A stretch of 64,000 bases of DNA from Erythrobacter sp. (GCA_029937545.1 JAPYPR010000003.1:211989-275988); one strand, 5' to 3'. Positions 48,033-57,780 are shown, numbered from the stretch's first letter. Notes: generated by a model not told the origin, from the sequence alone. Made by a program: numbers and translations.

Positions 48033-49464
48033 CGTGCCAGGTTACCCCGTCGCGTTCGGCGAGCGCGATGGCGGCGCTCGGCCCCCATGTGCCCGCGGCA
48101 TAGTTCTTCGGCTCGGTTTCGTTCTCCGCCCACAGCGCGCGGATATGGTCGATAAAGTCCCACTGCGCTTCCACCTCGTCGCGCCGAACGAACAGCGTCT
48201 GGTCTCCATGGACTAGATCGAGCAACAGGCGTTCGTAGGCGATACGGCGAACCACATCGGAAAACGCATCGGGCATCGCAATGTCGAGCGGAACCGGGCG
48301 CAGGCGCAGGCCATCTGTGCCGAGGCCCGGCACCTTGGCCATCATCGTGAGCTGGATGTTCTCTTCCGGCTGGATCTCGATCACCAGGCGGTTCGGTTCG
48401 GTCTTCGCCCCGCGCCCTTCGAAGATCGAATGCGGGATGCATTTGAACTGCACGACGATTTCCGTGACGCGCTTGGGCATGCGCTTGCCGTGACGAAGGT
48501 AGAACGGCACGCCGCGCCAGCGCCAATTGTCGACGTGGGCTTTCAGCGCGACATAGGTTTCGGTGTCGCTGTCCTTGCCCAGCTCCTCGTCATAGCCTGG
48601 CACGCTTTGGCTATCGACCGCGCCGGCCCGGTATTGGCCGGTGACGACTTCTTCAGCTTTCGCAGGGCGCAAGGCGCGCAGGACCTTGACCTTCTCATCG
48701 CGCACGGCGGTGGCGTCGAAGCTGGTCGGCGGCTCCATAGCCACCAGCGCAAGCAGTTGCAGCATGTGGTTCTGCACCATGTCGCGCAAAGCGCCGCTGT
48801 CGTCGTAATAAGCGACGCGCGATTCCAGTCCGACCGTTTCCGCGACGGTGATCTGCACATGGTCGACGTAATTCGAATTCCACACCGGCTCGAGCAGGAT
48901 ATTCGCGAAGCGCAGCGCCAACAGGTTCTGCACCGTCTCCTTGCCGAGATAATGGTCGATGCGGAAAATGCGGTCTTCGCTGAAGGCTTTGGCCACCGCA
49001 TCGTTGATCTCGCAGCTGGAGCCGAGATCGGTGCCGAGCGGCTTTTCAAGAGCGATCCGGGCATTGCCCTTCGTCAGGCCGACGCGCTGGAGATTGGAGA
49101 TGGTGGGCTCGAACAGGCTCGGCGCGGTCGAGAGGAATATCGCCAGGCCGTCGTACTCGCCGACCTCTTTTGCCAGTTGATCATAGCCATCGGGTGTAGT
49201 CGCATCGACCGGAACGTAAGTCAGCCGGTTGAGGAAATCCGCCATCGGGCCGCGGCGATTGGTCGGCAGGTATTTCTCGAGCGCCTCGCGCGCGAACTGG
49301 CGGAACTCGCGGGTCGACATTTCCGACCGGGCCGTCGCGACGATGCGGAGGTCGGGATCGAGCAGGTGATCGGCATGGAGCGCGCAAAGCGAGGGCAAGA
49401 GCATGCGCTGCGACAAATCTCCCGTAGCGCCGAAAAGTAGCAGGCGATCGGCCGTGAAATTCAT
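48025..49464 (-). CDS. zwf: Glucose-6-phosphate dehydrogenase
   Basis: A 479-residue NAD(P)-dependent dehydrogenase. Nucleotide motif LLFGATGDLSQRMLLPSL, substrate motif RIDHYLGKE, and KPLGTDL. It makes 6-phosphogluconolactone and opens the Entner-Doudoroff operon. The start at 49464 is chosen because the sequence begins at the Rossmann motif; the ribosome site is weak. It reads into edd directly. Confidence 0.95.
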   Translation of the reverse strand: MNFTADRLLLFGATGDLSQRMLLPSLCALHADHLLDPDLRIVATARSEMSTREFRQFAREALEKYLPTNRRGPMADFLNRLTYVPVDATTPDGYDQLAKEVGEYDGLAIFLSTAPSLFEPTISNLQRVGLTKGNARIALEKPLGTDLGSSCEINDAVAKAFSEDRIFRIDHYLGKETVQNLLALRFANILLEPVWNSNYVDHVQITVAETVGLESRVAYYDDSGALRDMVQNHMLQLLALVAMEPPTSFDATAVRDEKVKVLRALRPAKAEEVVTGQYRAGAVDSQSVPGYDEELGKDSDTETYVALKAHVDNWRWRGVPFYLRHGKRMPKRVTEIVVQFKCIPHSIFEGRGAKTEPNRLVIEIQPEENIQLTMMAKVPGLGTDGLRLRPVPLDIAMPDAFSDVVRRIAYERLLLDLVHGDQTLFVRRDEVEAQWDFIDHIRALWAENETEPKNYAAGTWGPSAAIALAERDGVTWHDD

Positions 49465-49547
49465 TCGTTGCACTCTGCAATCATGGTCGTGTCCCTCACG
49501 GCTTTTCGCTACCAGCGACGCGCACAGCGTGCCAGTGGGCTGCATTC

Positions 49548-50345
49548 CTATTCTTTGTGAACCTCCACGCTGCTGGATTTGAAGTCGCTGGCGCCGAAGG
49601 TGGTCATGAAACTGACGTCCGCCGCGTCGCGACCGACGCCGATTTTCACCGTTTCTGCCGGATCGGCCATGCCGGTGGCGTCGACGATCTGCCATGTGCC
49701 GCCACCTTCGATCTCCGGGTCGGCGAGGAAAACTTCGGCGACCGCATGGAAATCCGGGGGCGAGACGCCGGGCGAATAGCAGGACACGTAACGCGCCGGG
49801 ATGGCGCAAGCGCGAGCCAGTGCGACGAGGACATGGGCATAGTCACGGCACACGCCCTGCCGTGTGACGAAGCTTTCGACCGCTCCGGTATCCGGCCCGG
49901 ACGCACCGGGTGTGTAGCTGAAATTGTCATGAATCCAGTCACGCATTGCGGCGATCTGTGCACCGCCTTCGAGGTGTCCGAATTCCGATTGCGCGAAGGG
50001 CTGAAACCGGTCCGCGTGGCAATAGCGGCTGTCGAGCAGGTAGTGGATCGCCTCTCCGGGCAGTTGGTGCGGGGGCAGCGCTCGCAGGCTGGAGAGTTCC
50101 GCCAGCTGTCGTTTGATTTCGATCCTGGCCCGGTATTCGACCTGGCAATGCCCGTCTGCGCTCAGCCAGATGCGTTCGCCGATATCGTCATCGGCAGGAA
50201 CGCGAGTAAAGTCCTGCCCAGGCGGCAGGTGTGTCTCCCATAAGACGATGGTCTGTTCGGGCAGGGCGGCGGCTTCGAATTGCAGCAGGACGTCGGTGGG
50301 ACCGTCGACGCCGAAGGCGAAGCGCGTATGGATGGATATTGGCAT
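49548..50345 (-). CDS. Transglutaminase-like family protein
   Basis: A 265-residue cytoplasmic protein with the bacterial N-terminal region of the SCP1201-type family (LWETHLPPGQD) and a transglutaminase core: cysteine in GVCRDYAHVLVALAR, histidine in FHAVAEVF and aspartate in WQIVDATGMAD. The triad suggests a cysteine protease or a peptide-modifying enzyme. It starts after a terminator at 50419. It is 83 bases upstream of zwf on the same strand. Confidence 0.88.
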   Translation of the reverse strand: MPISIHTRFAFGVDGPTDVLLQFEAAALPEQTIVLWETHLPPGQDFTRVPADDDIGERIWLSADGHCQVEYRARIEIKRQLAELSSLRALPPHQLPGEAIHYLLDSRYCHADRFQPFAQSEFGHLEGGAQIAAMRDWIHDNFSYTPGASGPDTGAVESFVTRQGVCRDYAHVLVALARACAIPARYVSCYSPGVSPPDFHAVAEVFLADPEIEGGGTWQIVDATGMADPAETVKIGVGRDAADVSFMTTFGASDFKSSSVEVHKE

Positions 50346-50418
50346 ATGACGGGACAACGCCGTCGGCTCACGATTGTTTCGGCGATCGGTACCGTTGTCC
50401 GGCAACAACTCGCCCAAG

Positions 50419-50443
50419 AAAAAAGGGCCCCGTCAGGGACCCT
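50419..50443 (-). terminator. Intrinsic terminator after the micro-ORF
   Basis: An 8-bp stem with one G-U pair (50436-50443 with 50424-50431 on the leftward RNA) and a four-base loop, followed by TTTTTT. It falls 26 bases after the 11-codon ORF and about 75 bases before the transglutaminase start, so most transcription from the EAL gene should end here. Confidence 0.8.
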
Positions 50444-50469
50444 TCATTCGTTTGGTTTCGCCACGGCGA

Positions 50470-50505
50470 TCAGCCGGTGAAAAACCATCTCCAAATGCTC
50501 CACAT
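50470..50505 (-). CDS. Trp-rich 11-codon ORF with hairpin-covered ribosome site
   Basis: The peptide is MWSIWRWFFTG: three Trp and two Phe in 11 residues. An AGGAGG site lies seven bases before the ATG, and a 12-bp hairpin covers that site completely; an intrinsic terminator follows. The layout is that of a leader peptide or a small regulated membrane peptide. It lies in the 60 bases after the EAL gene stop. Whether it is translated is not known; the strong ribosome site and its sequestration are what support it. Confidence 0.5.
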   Translation of the reverse strand: MWSIWRWFFTG

Positions 50506-50536
50506 GGTAATACCTCCTGTTGGTGGAGGCATTACC
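50506..50536 (-). promoter_or_regulatory. 12-bp hairpin sequestering the micro-ORF ribosome site
   Basis: GGTAATGCCTCC pairs with GGAGGTATTACC (one G-U) around a seven-base loop. The second arm holds the whole AGGAGG site and reaches to the base before the ATG. In RNA this would block ribosome entry unless opened, so it may be a thermosensor, a target for an RNA or protein, or part of an attenuator. The function is inferred from the arrangement only. Confidence 0.6.
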
Positions 50537-50564
50537 TGCCATTAACCATGGTTGTTTGTAAAGT

Positions 50565-52928
50565 CTAAACCATGTTCTCCAAGCGACCCCCTGCGTTCTT
50601 AGCGTGGTATTCCAATAGCTTGGAGAGCGGAATCGGCCTGCTGAACACGAAGCCCTGAAGCTCGTCGCAACCCATTTCGTTAAGAATCTCGGCTTCTCTC
50701 ATCGTCTCGACACCCTCGGCGACTACGGTGATTCGCGCCTGGTGGCCCATCTCGACGATGCTGGACACGATTGCGCGTGCCTTGGGGTCTTCGACGATTT
50801 TCGACACGAAGAGGCGGTCGATCTTCAATTCGTTGAACGGCAGCGCGAAGAAGGTTTCGAAATTGGCCGCACCGACCCCGAAGTCGTCGATCGACAGGCC
50901 GACGCCCAGCTTTACCAGCTCATCGAGGATGGTCGCTGCGGTTTCCAAGTCCGCGATCAGCGCCGTCTCGGTGATCTCAAGCGTGAGGTAGCTCGGGTCG
51001 AAGCGTGTCGCTTGCAGCGCGTTTCGGACGAGGCCGACAACGCGCATGTCCCTGAGCAGCGTGGCCGATATGTTGACGGAAACCTTAAGCGGCGAACTGC
51101 GGAAATGTAGCAGCTGCCCAGCCGAGCAGGCACTTTGCAGGACATAGCGGGTAAGGTGTTCCATGCGCCCCGCCTTTTCGCATTGGGCGACGAAGTGGGT
51201 CGGCTCGATGAACCCCCTCGCCGGATCGTGCCAGCGGACAAGGGCTTCCACCCCCACGATAGCACCGGAGCCACTGTCGATTTTTGGTTGGTAAACGCAG
51301 AAAATTTCCCCGGCATCCATCGCTTCGTCGATCCGCGCACGGAGCGAGATGTCCCACAACAGGTCGGCACCTTCGCTGCTTTCTGCCAACTTGATAGGAT
51401 CATGGGCTTCCGTGGTTTCTTCCGCCGCGGTAATTGCGGCAGGGACGCGGCCCCCAGGCTCGTTGTCGATCGCGGCAACGCCGAAGGTGATGCCGACGTC
51501 GATCGATACCTCGCCGACATGAACCGGCGCGGCGAAGATCGCCCGCAAGCCTGCAAGGTGCTCCGTTTGCGCGGAGCTATCTTCGATCGGTGAGTGCCAT
51601 GCGACGTAGTGGCCTTCGGTAAAGACGGCCAGATCGGGATCGGCCGCACGCAAACGATCAATCAGCTTGAGCAAGTAGGTCGTTCGCTCTTCCGAGGCGA
51701 GGCTCTTGAGGATCCGCTCGTAGTTATGCACTTTGGCTACCACCACGTGGCCGGTTGTCACTTGCTCACGGACAAGGCGGCTGTCGAGTGCCTTGAGCGT
51801 GGGCAGCCCTGTTTCCTGATTGGTCAGGGCGAGGCGGCGTTTAAGGCGCGTTCGAGACCGGAATACCGCATAGACTGCGAAAAGTGCTAATGCGTAGGAT
51901 ACCTCGAGGCGGACTCCGATACGGGCGGATAGGATCAACAGGGCCGGTACAAGAAGAACGAGCATGGCATAGCCAGCCCAGCGGGTTTTACGTCGAGGTC
52001 CGAGCAGTATCATCAATGCCAGAAAAGCGGCGAAGATTGCGAGCGTGGCCATCGCGCCCAAATGACCCAGCCGCCCGCTTTTTAATGTTTCTCCACCGTA
52101 GATCGAAATATAACTCGGAGGCGCGTTCGTACTGTTTGGCACGATAAGATTGGAGCCAGAGCTGTTCCTGTCATGGCCGATGACGACTGTCTTGCCGGCG
52201 AAGTCTATACTCGTCGTAGCATCGGGATCGCCGAGAAGCTCAGCCAGCGAAGTCGCCGCTATCTGCTGTCCCGAAAAACCATAGTCGATTTGGAACTTGC
52301 CCCTCTTGTCATCGCTCGTTTCCCCACCCAGCGAAGCAGCCAGTGAAGGGATGCGGCGACCTCCGACGATGAAACCGTAGTCGGCTGTCCAAGCGACGCC
52401 GAAAAGGTTCATGTCGCGCCGATCGGCGACAACGCGCGAGGCCGATGGCCCAAGACTGGAGTGGCTTCGTCTTAACTGCTGGCTGAAGTCCATATCTCCC
52501 ACGAGCTGATCGACAAGAGCTATGCGGGGCCCCAGCCCCTCGATCGCAGCGTTTAAAGAAGCATCATGCGGCGCTGCAGACGGCTTTTCGAAGACTATGT
52601 CGAGATAGACTTTGCCAACGCCGCGGCGGTCCAGTTCCTCAAGAGCTTTAGCGAGTTGAAGTCGCCGATGGCCGGAATTTGGGTCGTTGAGGATTTGGTC
52701 GCTACCGACGAAAACGATATCGCCGGAGGCCTTTTGCCCTGCAATCTTCGACTGGAACAGCCACAGAAACTGATCGATCGGTTCGAACAGCAATACGGCG
52801 AACATAGGAACTACAAGAAGGACCGAAAATACCAGGTGCCACAGGCGTTCTCCCACGCGCCGGGCGCCCCTCGGCCGCGATCGCGCCGGGGGAAGCCGCT
52901 TTCCTGAAAAGGCGCGTTCGGTACCCAT
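50565..52928 (-). CDS. CHASE2-EAL protein with a degenerate GGDEF domain
   Basis: A 787-residue membrane sensor and phosphodiesterase. One N-terminal helix (about 28-48) is followed by an extracellular CHASE2 domain (about 60-270, with VGKVYLDIVFEKPS and FAGKTVVIGHDR), three helices (about 285-345), a GGDEF-like domain whose signature position reads EGHYV and so cannot make c-di-GMP, and an EAL domain with EALVRW, NISATL, EITET, DDFGVG, KIDRLF, AEGVET and QGF all kept. It should break down c-di-GMP in response to an external signal. The start codon lies 251 bases from rimO, with nothing else seen between. Confidence 0.93.
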   Translation of the reverse strand: MGTERAFSGKRLPPARSRPRGARRVGERLWHLVFSVLLVVPMFAVLLFEPIDQFLWLFQSKIAGQKASGDIVFVGSDQILNDPNSGHRRLQLAKALEELDRRGVGKVYLDIVFEKPSAAPHDASLNAAIEGLGPRIALVDQLVGDMDFSQQLRRSHSSLGPSASRVVADRRDMNLFGVAWTADYGFIVGGRRIPSLAASLGGETSDDKRGKFQIDYGFSGQQIAATSLAELLGDPDATTSIDFAGKTVVIGHDRNSSGSNLIVPNSTNAPPSYISIYGGETLKSGRLGHLGAMATLAIFAAFLALMILLGPRRKTRWAGYAMLVLLVPALLILSARIGVRLEVSYALALFAVYAVFRSRTRLKRRLALTNQETGLPTLKALDSRLVREQVTTGHVVVAKVHNYERILKSLASEERTTYLLKLIDRLRAADPDLAVFTEGHYVAWHSPIEDSSAQTEHLAGLRAIFAAPVHVGEVSIDVGITFGVAAIDNEPGGRVPAAITAAEETTEAHDPIKLAESSEGADLLWDISLRARIDEAMDAGEIFCVYQPKIDSGSGAIVGVEALVRWHDPARGFIEPTHFVAQCEKAGRMEHLTRYVLQSACSAGQLLHFRSSPLKVSVNISATLLRDMRVVGLVRNALQATRFDPSYLTLEITETALIADLETAATILDELVKLGVGLSIDDFGVGAANFETFFALPFNELKIDRLFVSKIVEDPKARAIVSSIVEMGHQARITVVAEGVETMREAEILNEMGCDELQGFVFSRPIPLSKLLEYHAKNAGGRLENMV

Positions 52929-53179
52929 CGAAGGCGCTTATGGGCGTCTTAAGTTTAAGAAACCTTTGACGAGACCCCCGGGTATTCGCGTTTGGCGCGG
53001 AATCGTGCGGGATCGGGTGGTTAAGGCGCGCTTAGCATTGGTATTCGCCGAGTGGCTCTCAAACCGGTCGAAGGACCGCCTCGGTCGAAAAAAAGCTTAG
53101 GATTTTGGAGGGTTGCAGGCTCCCGGCGACAGATATCCGATTTGGTAAATTGCTACTTTGGGCCGGTCCGCAAGAAATT

Positions 53180-54571
53180 TTATACGATCGTTCCGAACAG
53201 ATCGTGCGCGTCGCTGTCTTCGATCAGGGCCGAAACGATGGCGCCGGGCACCAGATCGGGCGACGCATCTCGCAAATAGACGGCCCCGTCGATTTCGGGC
53301 GCATCCGCCTGGCTGCGCCCGGTAGCCCCGATGTCGCCATCCTCGTCCGGCGACCCGACCTCGTCGATGATGACCGGGATAGTCTTACCCACTTTGGCTT
53401 CGAGCTTCGCAGCGCTGATCCGCTCGGTCACTTCCATAACGCGGGCGAAGCGTTCTTCCTTCACCTCTTCGGGCACAGGATCGGGCAGGGTATTCGCCTG
53501 CGCGCCTTCGACCGGTTCGAATCGAAACGCGCCGACGCGGTCGAGCTGCGCCTCTTCCAGCCAGTCGAGCAAATAGCGGAAATCGTCTTCGGTCTCGCCC
53601 GGGAAGCCCACGACGAAGCTGGAGCGGATGGCGATTTCGGGACAGATGTCGCGCCAGCTCTTGAGGCGTTCGAGCACTTTGGCCTCGTTCGCCGGGCGCT
53701 TCATGGATTTGAGCACCTTCGGGCTGGCGTGCTGGAAGGGGATATCGAGATAGGGCGTCAGCAGCCCCTCTGCCATCAGCGGGATGACCGCGTCGACATG
53801 GGGATAGGGATAAACATAGTGCAGCCGCACCCATGGCGGCATGCCGCCACCGATGTCGAGCTGGCCGAGTTCGCGCGCGAGATCGGTCATGTGCGCGCGC
53901 ACTTCGCGGCCCTTCCAGCTGCGGCTCTCGTATCGCGTGTCGGTGCCATAGGCGCTGGTATCCTGGCTGATGACCAGCAACTCCTTCGTTCCCGCCGCGA
54001 CCAGCTTCTCCGCCTCGCGGAGCACGGCATCGATCCGGCGGCTGGCGAGCTTTCCGCGCAGGTCGGGGATGATGCAGAAGGCGCAGGAATGATTGCAGCC
54101 TTCGGAAATCTTCAGATAGCTATAGTGCCGCGGGGTCAGCTTGATGTCGGGTTGCGGGATGAGGTCGATATACGGTCCTTGGCTTGGCGGTGCATGCTCG
54201 TGCACGGCCTCGACCACCGCCTCGTACTGGTGCGCGCCGGTCACTGCGAGAACGCTGGGATGCGCGGCGCGGATGGCGTCGGCCTCCTCGCCCATGCAGC
54301 CCGTCACGATTACGCGGCCGTTCTCTGCGATAGCCTCGCCTATCGCCTGCAGGCTTTCTTCCTTGGCGCTATCTAGGAAGCCGCAGGTATTGACGAGCAC
54401 CACATCCGCGCCGGCATAATCGGGGCTCATCGAATAACCGTCGGCGCGCAGGCGCGTAAGGATGCGCTCGCTGTCGACCAGCGCCTTGGGGCAGCCGAGA
54501 GAAACCATTCCTACGCGTTTCTGCGGACCGACCTTCTTCTGGTCGGGGATCGAGGTGGTGGAGGTGCTCAT
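53180..54571 (-). CDS. rimO: Ribosomal protein S12 methylthiotransferase RimO
   Basis: A 463-residue radical-SAM enzyme that methylthiolates Asp88 of ribosomal protein S12. The MTTase domain has C27, C63 and C92, the radical SAM cluster C159, C163 and C166 (CNHSCAFC), and a TRAM domain closes the protein. The start at 54571 gives the usual short N-terminal tail before [16 protein letters not shown]. It is divergent from the small membrane protein gene. Confidence 0.94.
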   Translation of the reverse strand: MSTSTTSIPDQKKVGPQKRVGMVSLGCPKALVDSERILTRLRADGYSMSPDYAGADVVLVNTCGFLDSAKEESLQAIGEAIAENGRVIVTGCMGEEADAIRAAHPSVLAVTGAHQYEAVVEAVHEHAPPSQGPYIDLIPQPDIKLTPRHYSYLKISEGCNHSCAFCIIPDLRGKLASRRIDAVLREAEKLVAAGTKELLVISQDTSAYGTDTRYESRSWKGREVRAHMTDLARELGQLDIGGGMPPWVRLHYVYPYPHVDAVIPLMAEGLLTPYLDIPFQHASPKVLKSMKRPANEAKVLERLKSWRDICPEIAIRSSFVVGFPGETEDDFRYLLDWLEEAQLDRVGAFRFEPVEGAQANTLPDPVPEEVKEERFARVMEVTERISAAKLEAKVGKTIPVIIDEVGSPDEDGDIGATGRSQADAPEIDGAVYLRDASPDLVPGAIVSALIEDSDAHDLFGTIV

Positions 54572-54636
54572 GTACCGATGTCCGTGAATTTCGCGGCCCC
54601 CTACACGAATGGCACCCGCAGCGCTAGGAGGCTTGC

Positions 54637-55002
54637 ATGGGACCGGTAGACTGGATCGCAGTAGGATTGGCGTGGCTGGTCGCGGCAATGCTTGGCGTAG
54701 CTTTTTACGGCAAGCGCGCGACCCCGCGCGGCAATCTGGTACTGCACGCGGTCGCCGCTCTCTTGCTGTTAGCCAGCGCTGCCATGCTCGGCCACATGTT
54801 CGCTCGGGTGGGCGAGGCGACCTTGGCGGCCAAACCCTGGCTCTATTTCATGATGGCAGGCGGGCTGGCGCTGACTTTCATCGGGCCGGCCTTGTTTATC
54901 ACTGCCGTCCGCCGCGAAGATCCGATCGGCCAAGCGCTGTTCGACTGGGTCTACTGGCTGGCAGCCTATCTGGCCATGGGCGGGATCTTCTGGCTAGTCT
55001 GA
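54637..55002 (+). CDS. Hypothetical four-helix membrane protein
   Basis: A 121-residue protein with four hydrophobic segments ([75 protein letters not shown]). A ribosome site AGGAGG precedes the ATG. No family is recognised. Its stop overlaps the convergent K+ channel gene by nine bases. Confidence 0.8.
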   Translation: MGPVDWIAVGLAWLVAAMLGVAFYGKRATPRGNLVLHAVAALLLLASAAMLGHMFARVGEATLAAKPWLYFMMAGGLALTFIGPALFITAVRREDPIGQALFDWVYWLAAYLAMGGIFWLV

Positions 55003-56133
55003 GCCGATCGGGTAGGGCACCTGGTCCTCATGGTCGTGGCCATCACCCTTGGTGGTGCCATTCGGCGTCGGGACGATCTCGACCACGATATCGCCGGGCT
55101 GCAGGTTCTGGCATTCGTCTTCCCAGAACCCCAGCGCCTTGCCGTTGCGATAGACGCGCAGGCCACGACCGCCGGTGCGCAGTTCCGAAATCGCGCAGCC
55201 GCATTCCTCTTCGGTGATTTCGCGCTCGACAAGCTGGACCCGGCCAGAGACCGAAGCGAGGTCGGCGAGGTAGTCGGCGATGTGCTCGCCCTTGGCGCTA
55301 CCGGCGAGCAGCAGCCCGGTGAACCGCACCGGGTTGATGACGTTGTTGGCCCCGGCCTGGCGAGCCAGCGATTCATTGTCGGCGGCGCGAACGACTGCGC
55401 TGATCGGCACATTCGGTGCCAGCGCGCGCACGGTCAGCGTGATGAGGATCGTAGTGTCGTCGCGACCGGCGGACACCAGAACATTCTGTGCCTGGTTGAT
55501 CCGCACCGCCTTCAGCGTGGTATCGCGCGTGGCGTCCGCCGCCATGATGTTGCAGCCGAGCGCTTCGGCGTCTGCCAAGCGGTCCTCGCTCGGGTCGATC
55601 ACGACGATGCAGCTCGGGTCGACACCGCGTTCGATCAGCTCGGCGACTGCTTCTGAGCCGGAGATGCCATAGCCCAAAACCACGATGTGGTCTGAAAGCT
55701 GTTCCTGGATGCGGGCCATGCGCCATTTCTCCCAGCTGCGCTTGATGATGAAATTATAGGCCGTGCCGACGAAGATGAAGAACACGGCAAAGCGGATCGG
55801 TGTCACGATCACGGCTTCGACCAGCCGCGCCCGGTCGGAAATCGGCGCGATGTCGCCGAAGCCGGTGGTGGTGATCGAGATCATGGTGAAATAGATCACG
55901 TCGAGGAAGCTGACCTCGCCGTCGAGATTGTCGACCAGCCCTTCGCGGTCCCACCAGTGGATCATCACCACGATAAAGATGAGAAACAGGGCGAGGCCGA
56001 GGCGGATGCCGAGATCGCCCCAGACCGGGATCCTGACCGCGCGGCGCAGCGGCTGGAACCGAGGGCCGCGAAAAACGCGCTGGGGTTCCTTTTGCGGGAC
56101 GACCGTGTCGACCTGGCGATCCTTGCGGCTCAT
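54994..56133 (-). CDS. Potassium channel with RCK/TrkA-N domain
   Basis: A 379-residue channel: TM1 (about 43-62), a pore helix with selectivity filter TTTGFGD, TM2 (about 104-128), then a TrkA-N/RCK domain (VVLGYGISGSEAVAEL, about 148-260) and a TrkA-C domain. The filter differs from the usual TVGYGD, with Phe for Tyr and Thr for Val. RCK domains bind NAD(H) or ions and gate the pore. It overlaps the peptidase gene by four bases. Confidence 0.9.
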   Translation of the reverse strand: MSRKDRQVDTVVPQKEPQRVFRGPRFQPLRRAVRIPVWGDLGIRLGLALFLIFIVVMIHWWDREGLVDNLDGEVSFLDVIYFTMISITTTGFGDIAPISDRARLVEAVIVTPIRFAVFFIFVGTAYNFIIKRSWEKWRMARIQEQLSDHIVVLGYGISGSEAVAELIERGVDPSCIVVIDPSEDRLADAEALGCNIMAADATRDTTLKAVRINQAQNVLVSAGRDDTTILITLTVRALAPNVPISAVVRAADNESLARQAGANNVINPVRFTGLLLAGSAKGEHIADYLADLASVSGRVQLVEREITEEECGCAISELRTGGRGLRVYRNGKALGFWEDECQNLQPGDIVVEIVPTPNGTTKGDGHDHEDQVPYPIGSD

Positions 56134-56909
56134 TGCGTGCCTCGCCTGCCGATAAGCCTGGCGGGATCGACCGGCGTATTATCCTTGAGGATATCGAAAT
56201 GCAGCTCGGGCCCCTTCGCCACACCGCCCTGTCCGGCGATGCCGATGCGCTCGCCGGCCTGGACGAAATCGCCGAGCTTGACGGTGACGCGGGCCAGATG
56301 GCCATAGCGGGTGCGCCAGCCATTGCCGTGATCGAGCACCACAAGCGGGCCGAAGCGTCCGCTGTCTTCCTGCGCGTAGACGACTTTTCCGCTGGCGGAG
56401 GCGCGGACCATGTCGCCGGTCTTCACGGCATAGTCGATGCCTTCGTGGCCCTTGCCGTCGGCGGTGCGCCGGAAGCCAAGCAGGGCTGCGCCGTCGTGCG
56501 GTGCGCGGAAGAACGGGCGAGCGCGAACGGGGGTGGGCGGGATCGGGCGGGTGGAGAAGGCCGGGACGATAAGCTTCTGGCCGACCCGAATGTTATAGGG
56601 CGGCTCCAGGCCATTCGCCACAGCGATCAGCTCGAAGGGCACGCCGTAATCGATCGCGATGGCGAAGCCGGTCTCGCCGCGCTTCACCACATGGCTTCGC
56701 TGGCGCGGGATTGAAAGCACCTGTCCCACGCGAACGTCATAGGGTTCGACCAGCCCGTTCGCCGCGGCGATCACCGTTGCGGGGACCTCCGCGCGCTCGG
56801 CTATGCCGCTCAGCGTCTCGCCCTCTTTTACGGTATGCTCGGTCTCGGTCGCGGGATTGCCCGCTGCCATCAGCACGAATGCCGCAAGCGCGAGGGCGAG
56901 GCGCTTCAT
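56130..56909 (-). CDS. M23 peptidase with LysM domains
   Basis: A 259-residue exported murein endopeptidase or amidase activator. A signal peptide precedes two LysM repeats (HTVKEGETLSGIAERAEVP and HVVKRGETGFAIAIDYGVP) and a C-terminal M23 domain with H..D (KGHEGIDYAVKTGD) and HLARVTVKLGD. It lies in the same overlapping run as surE and the channel gene. Confidence 0.92.
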   Translation of the reverse strand: MKRLALALAAFVLMAAGNPATETEHTVKEGETLSGIAERAEVPATVIAAANGLVEPYDVRVGQVLSIPRQRSHVVKRGETGFAIAIDYGVPFELIAVANGLEPPYNIRVGQKLIVPAFSTRPIPPTPVRARPFFRAPHDGAALLGFRRTADGKGHEGIDYAVKTGDMVRASASGKVVYAQEDSGRFGPLVVLDHGNGWRTRYGHLARVTVKLGDFVQAGERIGIAGQGGVAKGPELHFDILKDNTPVDPARLIGRRGTQ

Positions 56910-57670
56910 CCCGCGTACCGCTCCGCCAACGCGCCGAGCGATGTGTGATGGGTCAGGTCTAGCTGGAGCGGTGTCACCGACACATAACCTTCGTCGATCG
57001 CCTCCAGATCCGTCCCATGGTCGAGCGTATGCTCGATCGCTTCCAGTCCGAACCAGTAATACTTGAAACCGCGCGGGTCACGCCCTTCCACCACGGTGCC
57101 GCGCGAATAGTCGTGGAAACCCTGCCGCACGACGCGGATGCCCTTCACCCCGCTTGCGGGGAGGGGAGGGAAATTCACGTTGACCAGCGTGCGCTTGGGC
57201 AGCGGCGTATCGAGCAGCGGCGCGAGCACTTTCGCGCCCCATTCCACCGCCGCGCCGAACGGGACGCCGTCGCCCGCATTCTCCTTCGAATAGACCTGGC
57301 TCAGCGCAATCGAGCGCACGCCTGCCAGCGCGCCTTCGATGGCGGCGGAGACGGTGCCGGAATAGGTGATGTCGTCGGCCGTGTTCGCGCCCCGGTTCAC
57401 GCCGGAAAGGATCACGTCCGGCGGCCCGTCCATTACCATGCGCAGGCCCATGGTGACCGCGTCCGTCGGTGTGCCCGTGACCGAGAAGCGCCGCTCGTCA
57501 TGCTGGCGCAGCCGCACCGGGCGCGTGAGGGTGAGGGCGTGGCCCATCCCGGACTGCTCCTCGTCCGGGGCGCAGATCCAGATGTCGTCGCTGAACTGCC
57601 GGGCGATCCCTTCCAGCACCTCGAGGCCCTTGGCGCGGATGCCGTCGTCATTGGTGAGGAGGATTCTCAA
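56906..57670 (-). CDS. surE: 5'/3'-nucleotidase SurE, TTG start
   Basis: A 254-residue survival phosphatase. Metal motif LLTNDDGI at the start, then SVTGTPTDAV, LSGVNRGANTADDITYSGTV. The true start is a TTG at 57670, giving MRILLTNDDGI; an ATG 54 bases earlier would add residues that come from the repeat element next to it. It shares an overlap with the M23 gene (ATGA). Confidence 0.94.
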   Translation of the reverse strand: MRILLTNDDGIRAKGLEVLEGIARQFSDDIWICAPDEEQSGMGHALTLTRPVRLRQHDERRFSVTGTPTDAVTMGLRMVMDGPPDVILSGVNRGANTADDITYSGTVSAAIEGALAGVRSIALSQVYSKENAGDGVPFGAAVEWGAKVLAPLLDTPLPKRTLVNVNFPPLPASGVKGIRVVRQGFHDYSRGTVVEGRDPRGFKYYWFGLEAIEHTLDHGTDLEAIDEGYVSVTPLQLDLTHHTSLGALAERYAG

Positions 57671-57687
57671 AATGCCAATCTCTCTAA

Positions 57688-57780
57688 CCGTTCGTGCTGA
57701 GCCTGTCGAAGCACCGTTCTTCACTTCCGGCTCGTCATATCAAGAAAAGGACAGTCCTTCGACAAGCTCAGGACAAACGG
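57688..57780. repeat. REP-like inverted repeat between surE and serS
   Basis: Arms CCGTTCGTGCTGAGCCTGTCG (57688-57708) and CCTTCGACAAGCTCAGGAC (57756-57774, extending to 57780) form an imperfect inverted repeat with about 45 bases between. The TTCGACAAGCTCAGGA text is a dispersed repeat I know from sphingomonad genomes. It changes the apparent surE start and may act as a terminator or a nuclease barrier between serS and surE. Confidence 0.75.

Noticed and set aside
57140..57175. A CCCCGCTTGCGGGG palindrome inside surE as a repeat element
   Set aside because: The codons there match the conserved SurE sequence, so it is explained by coding.
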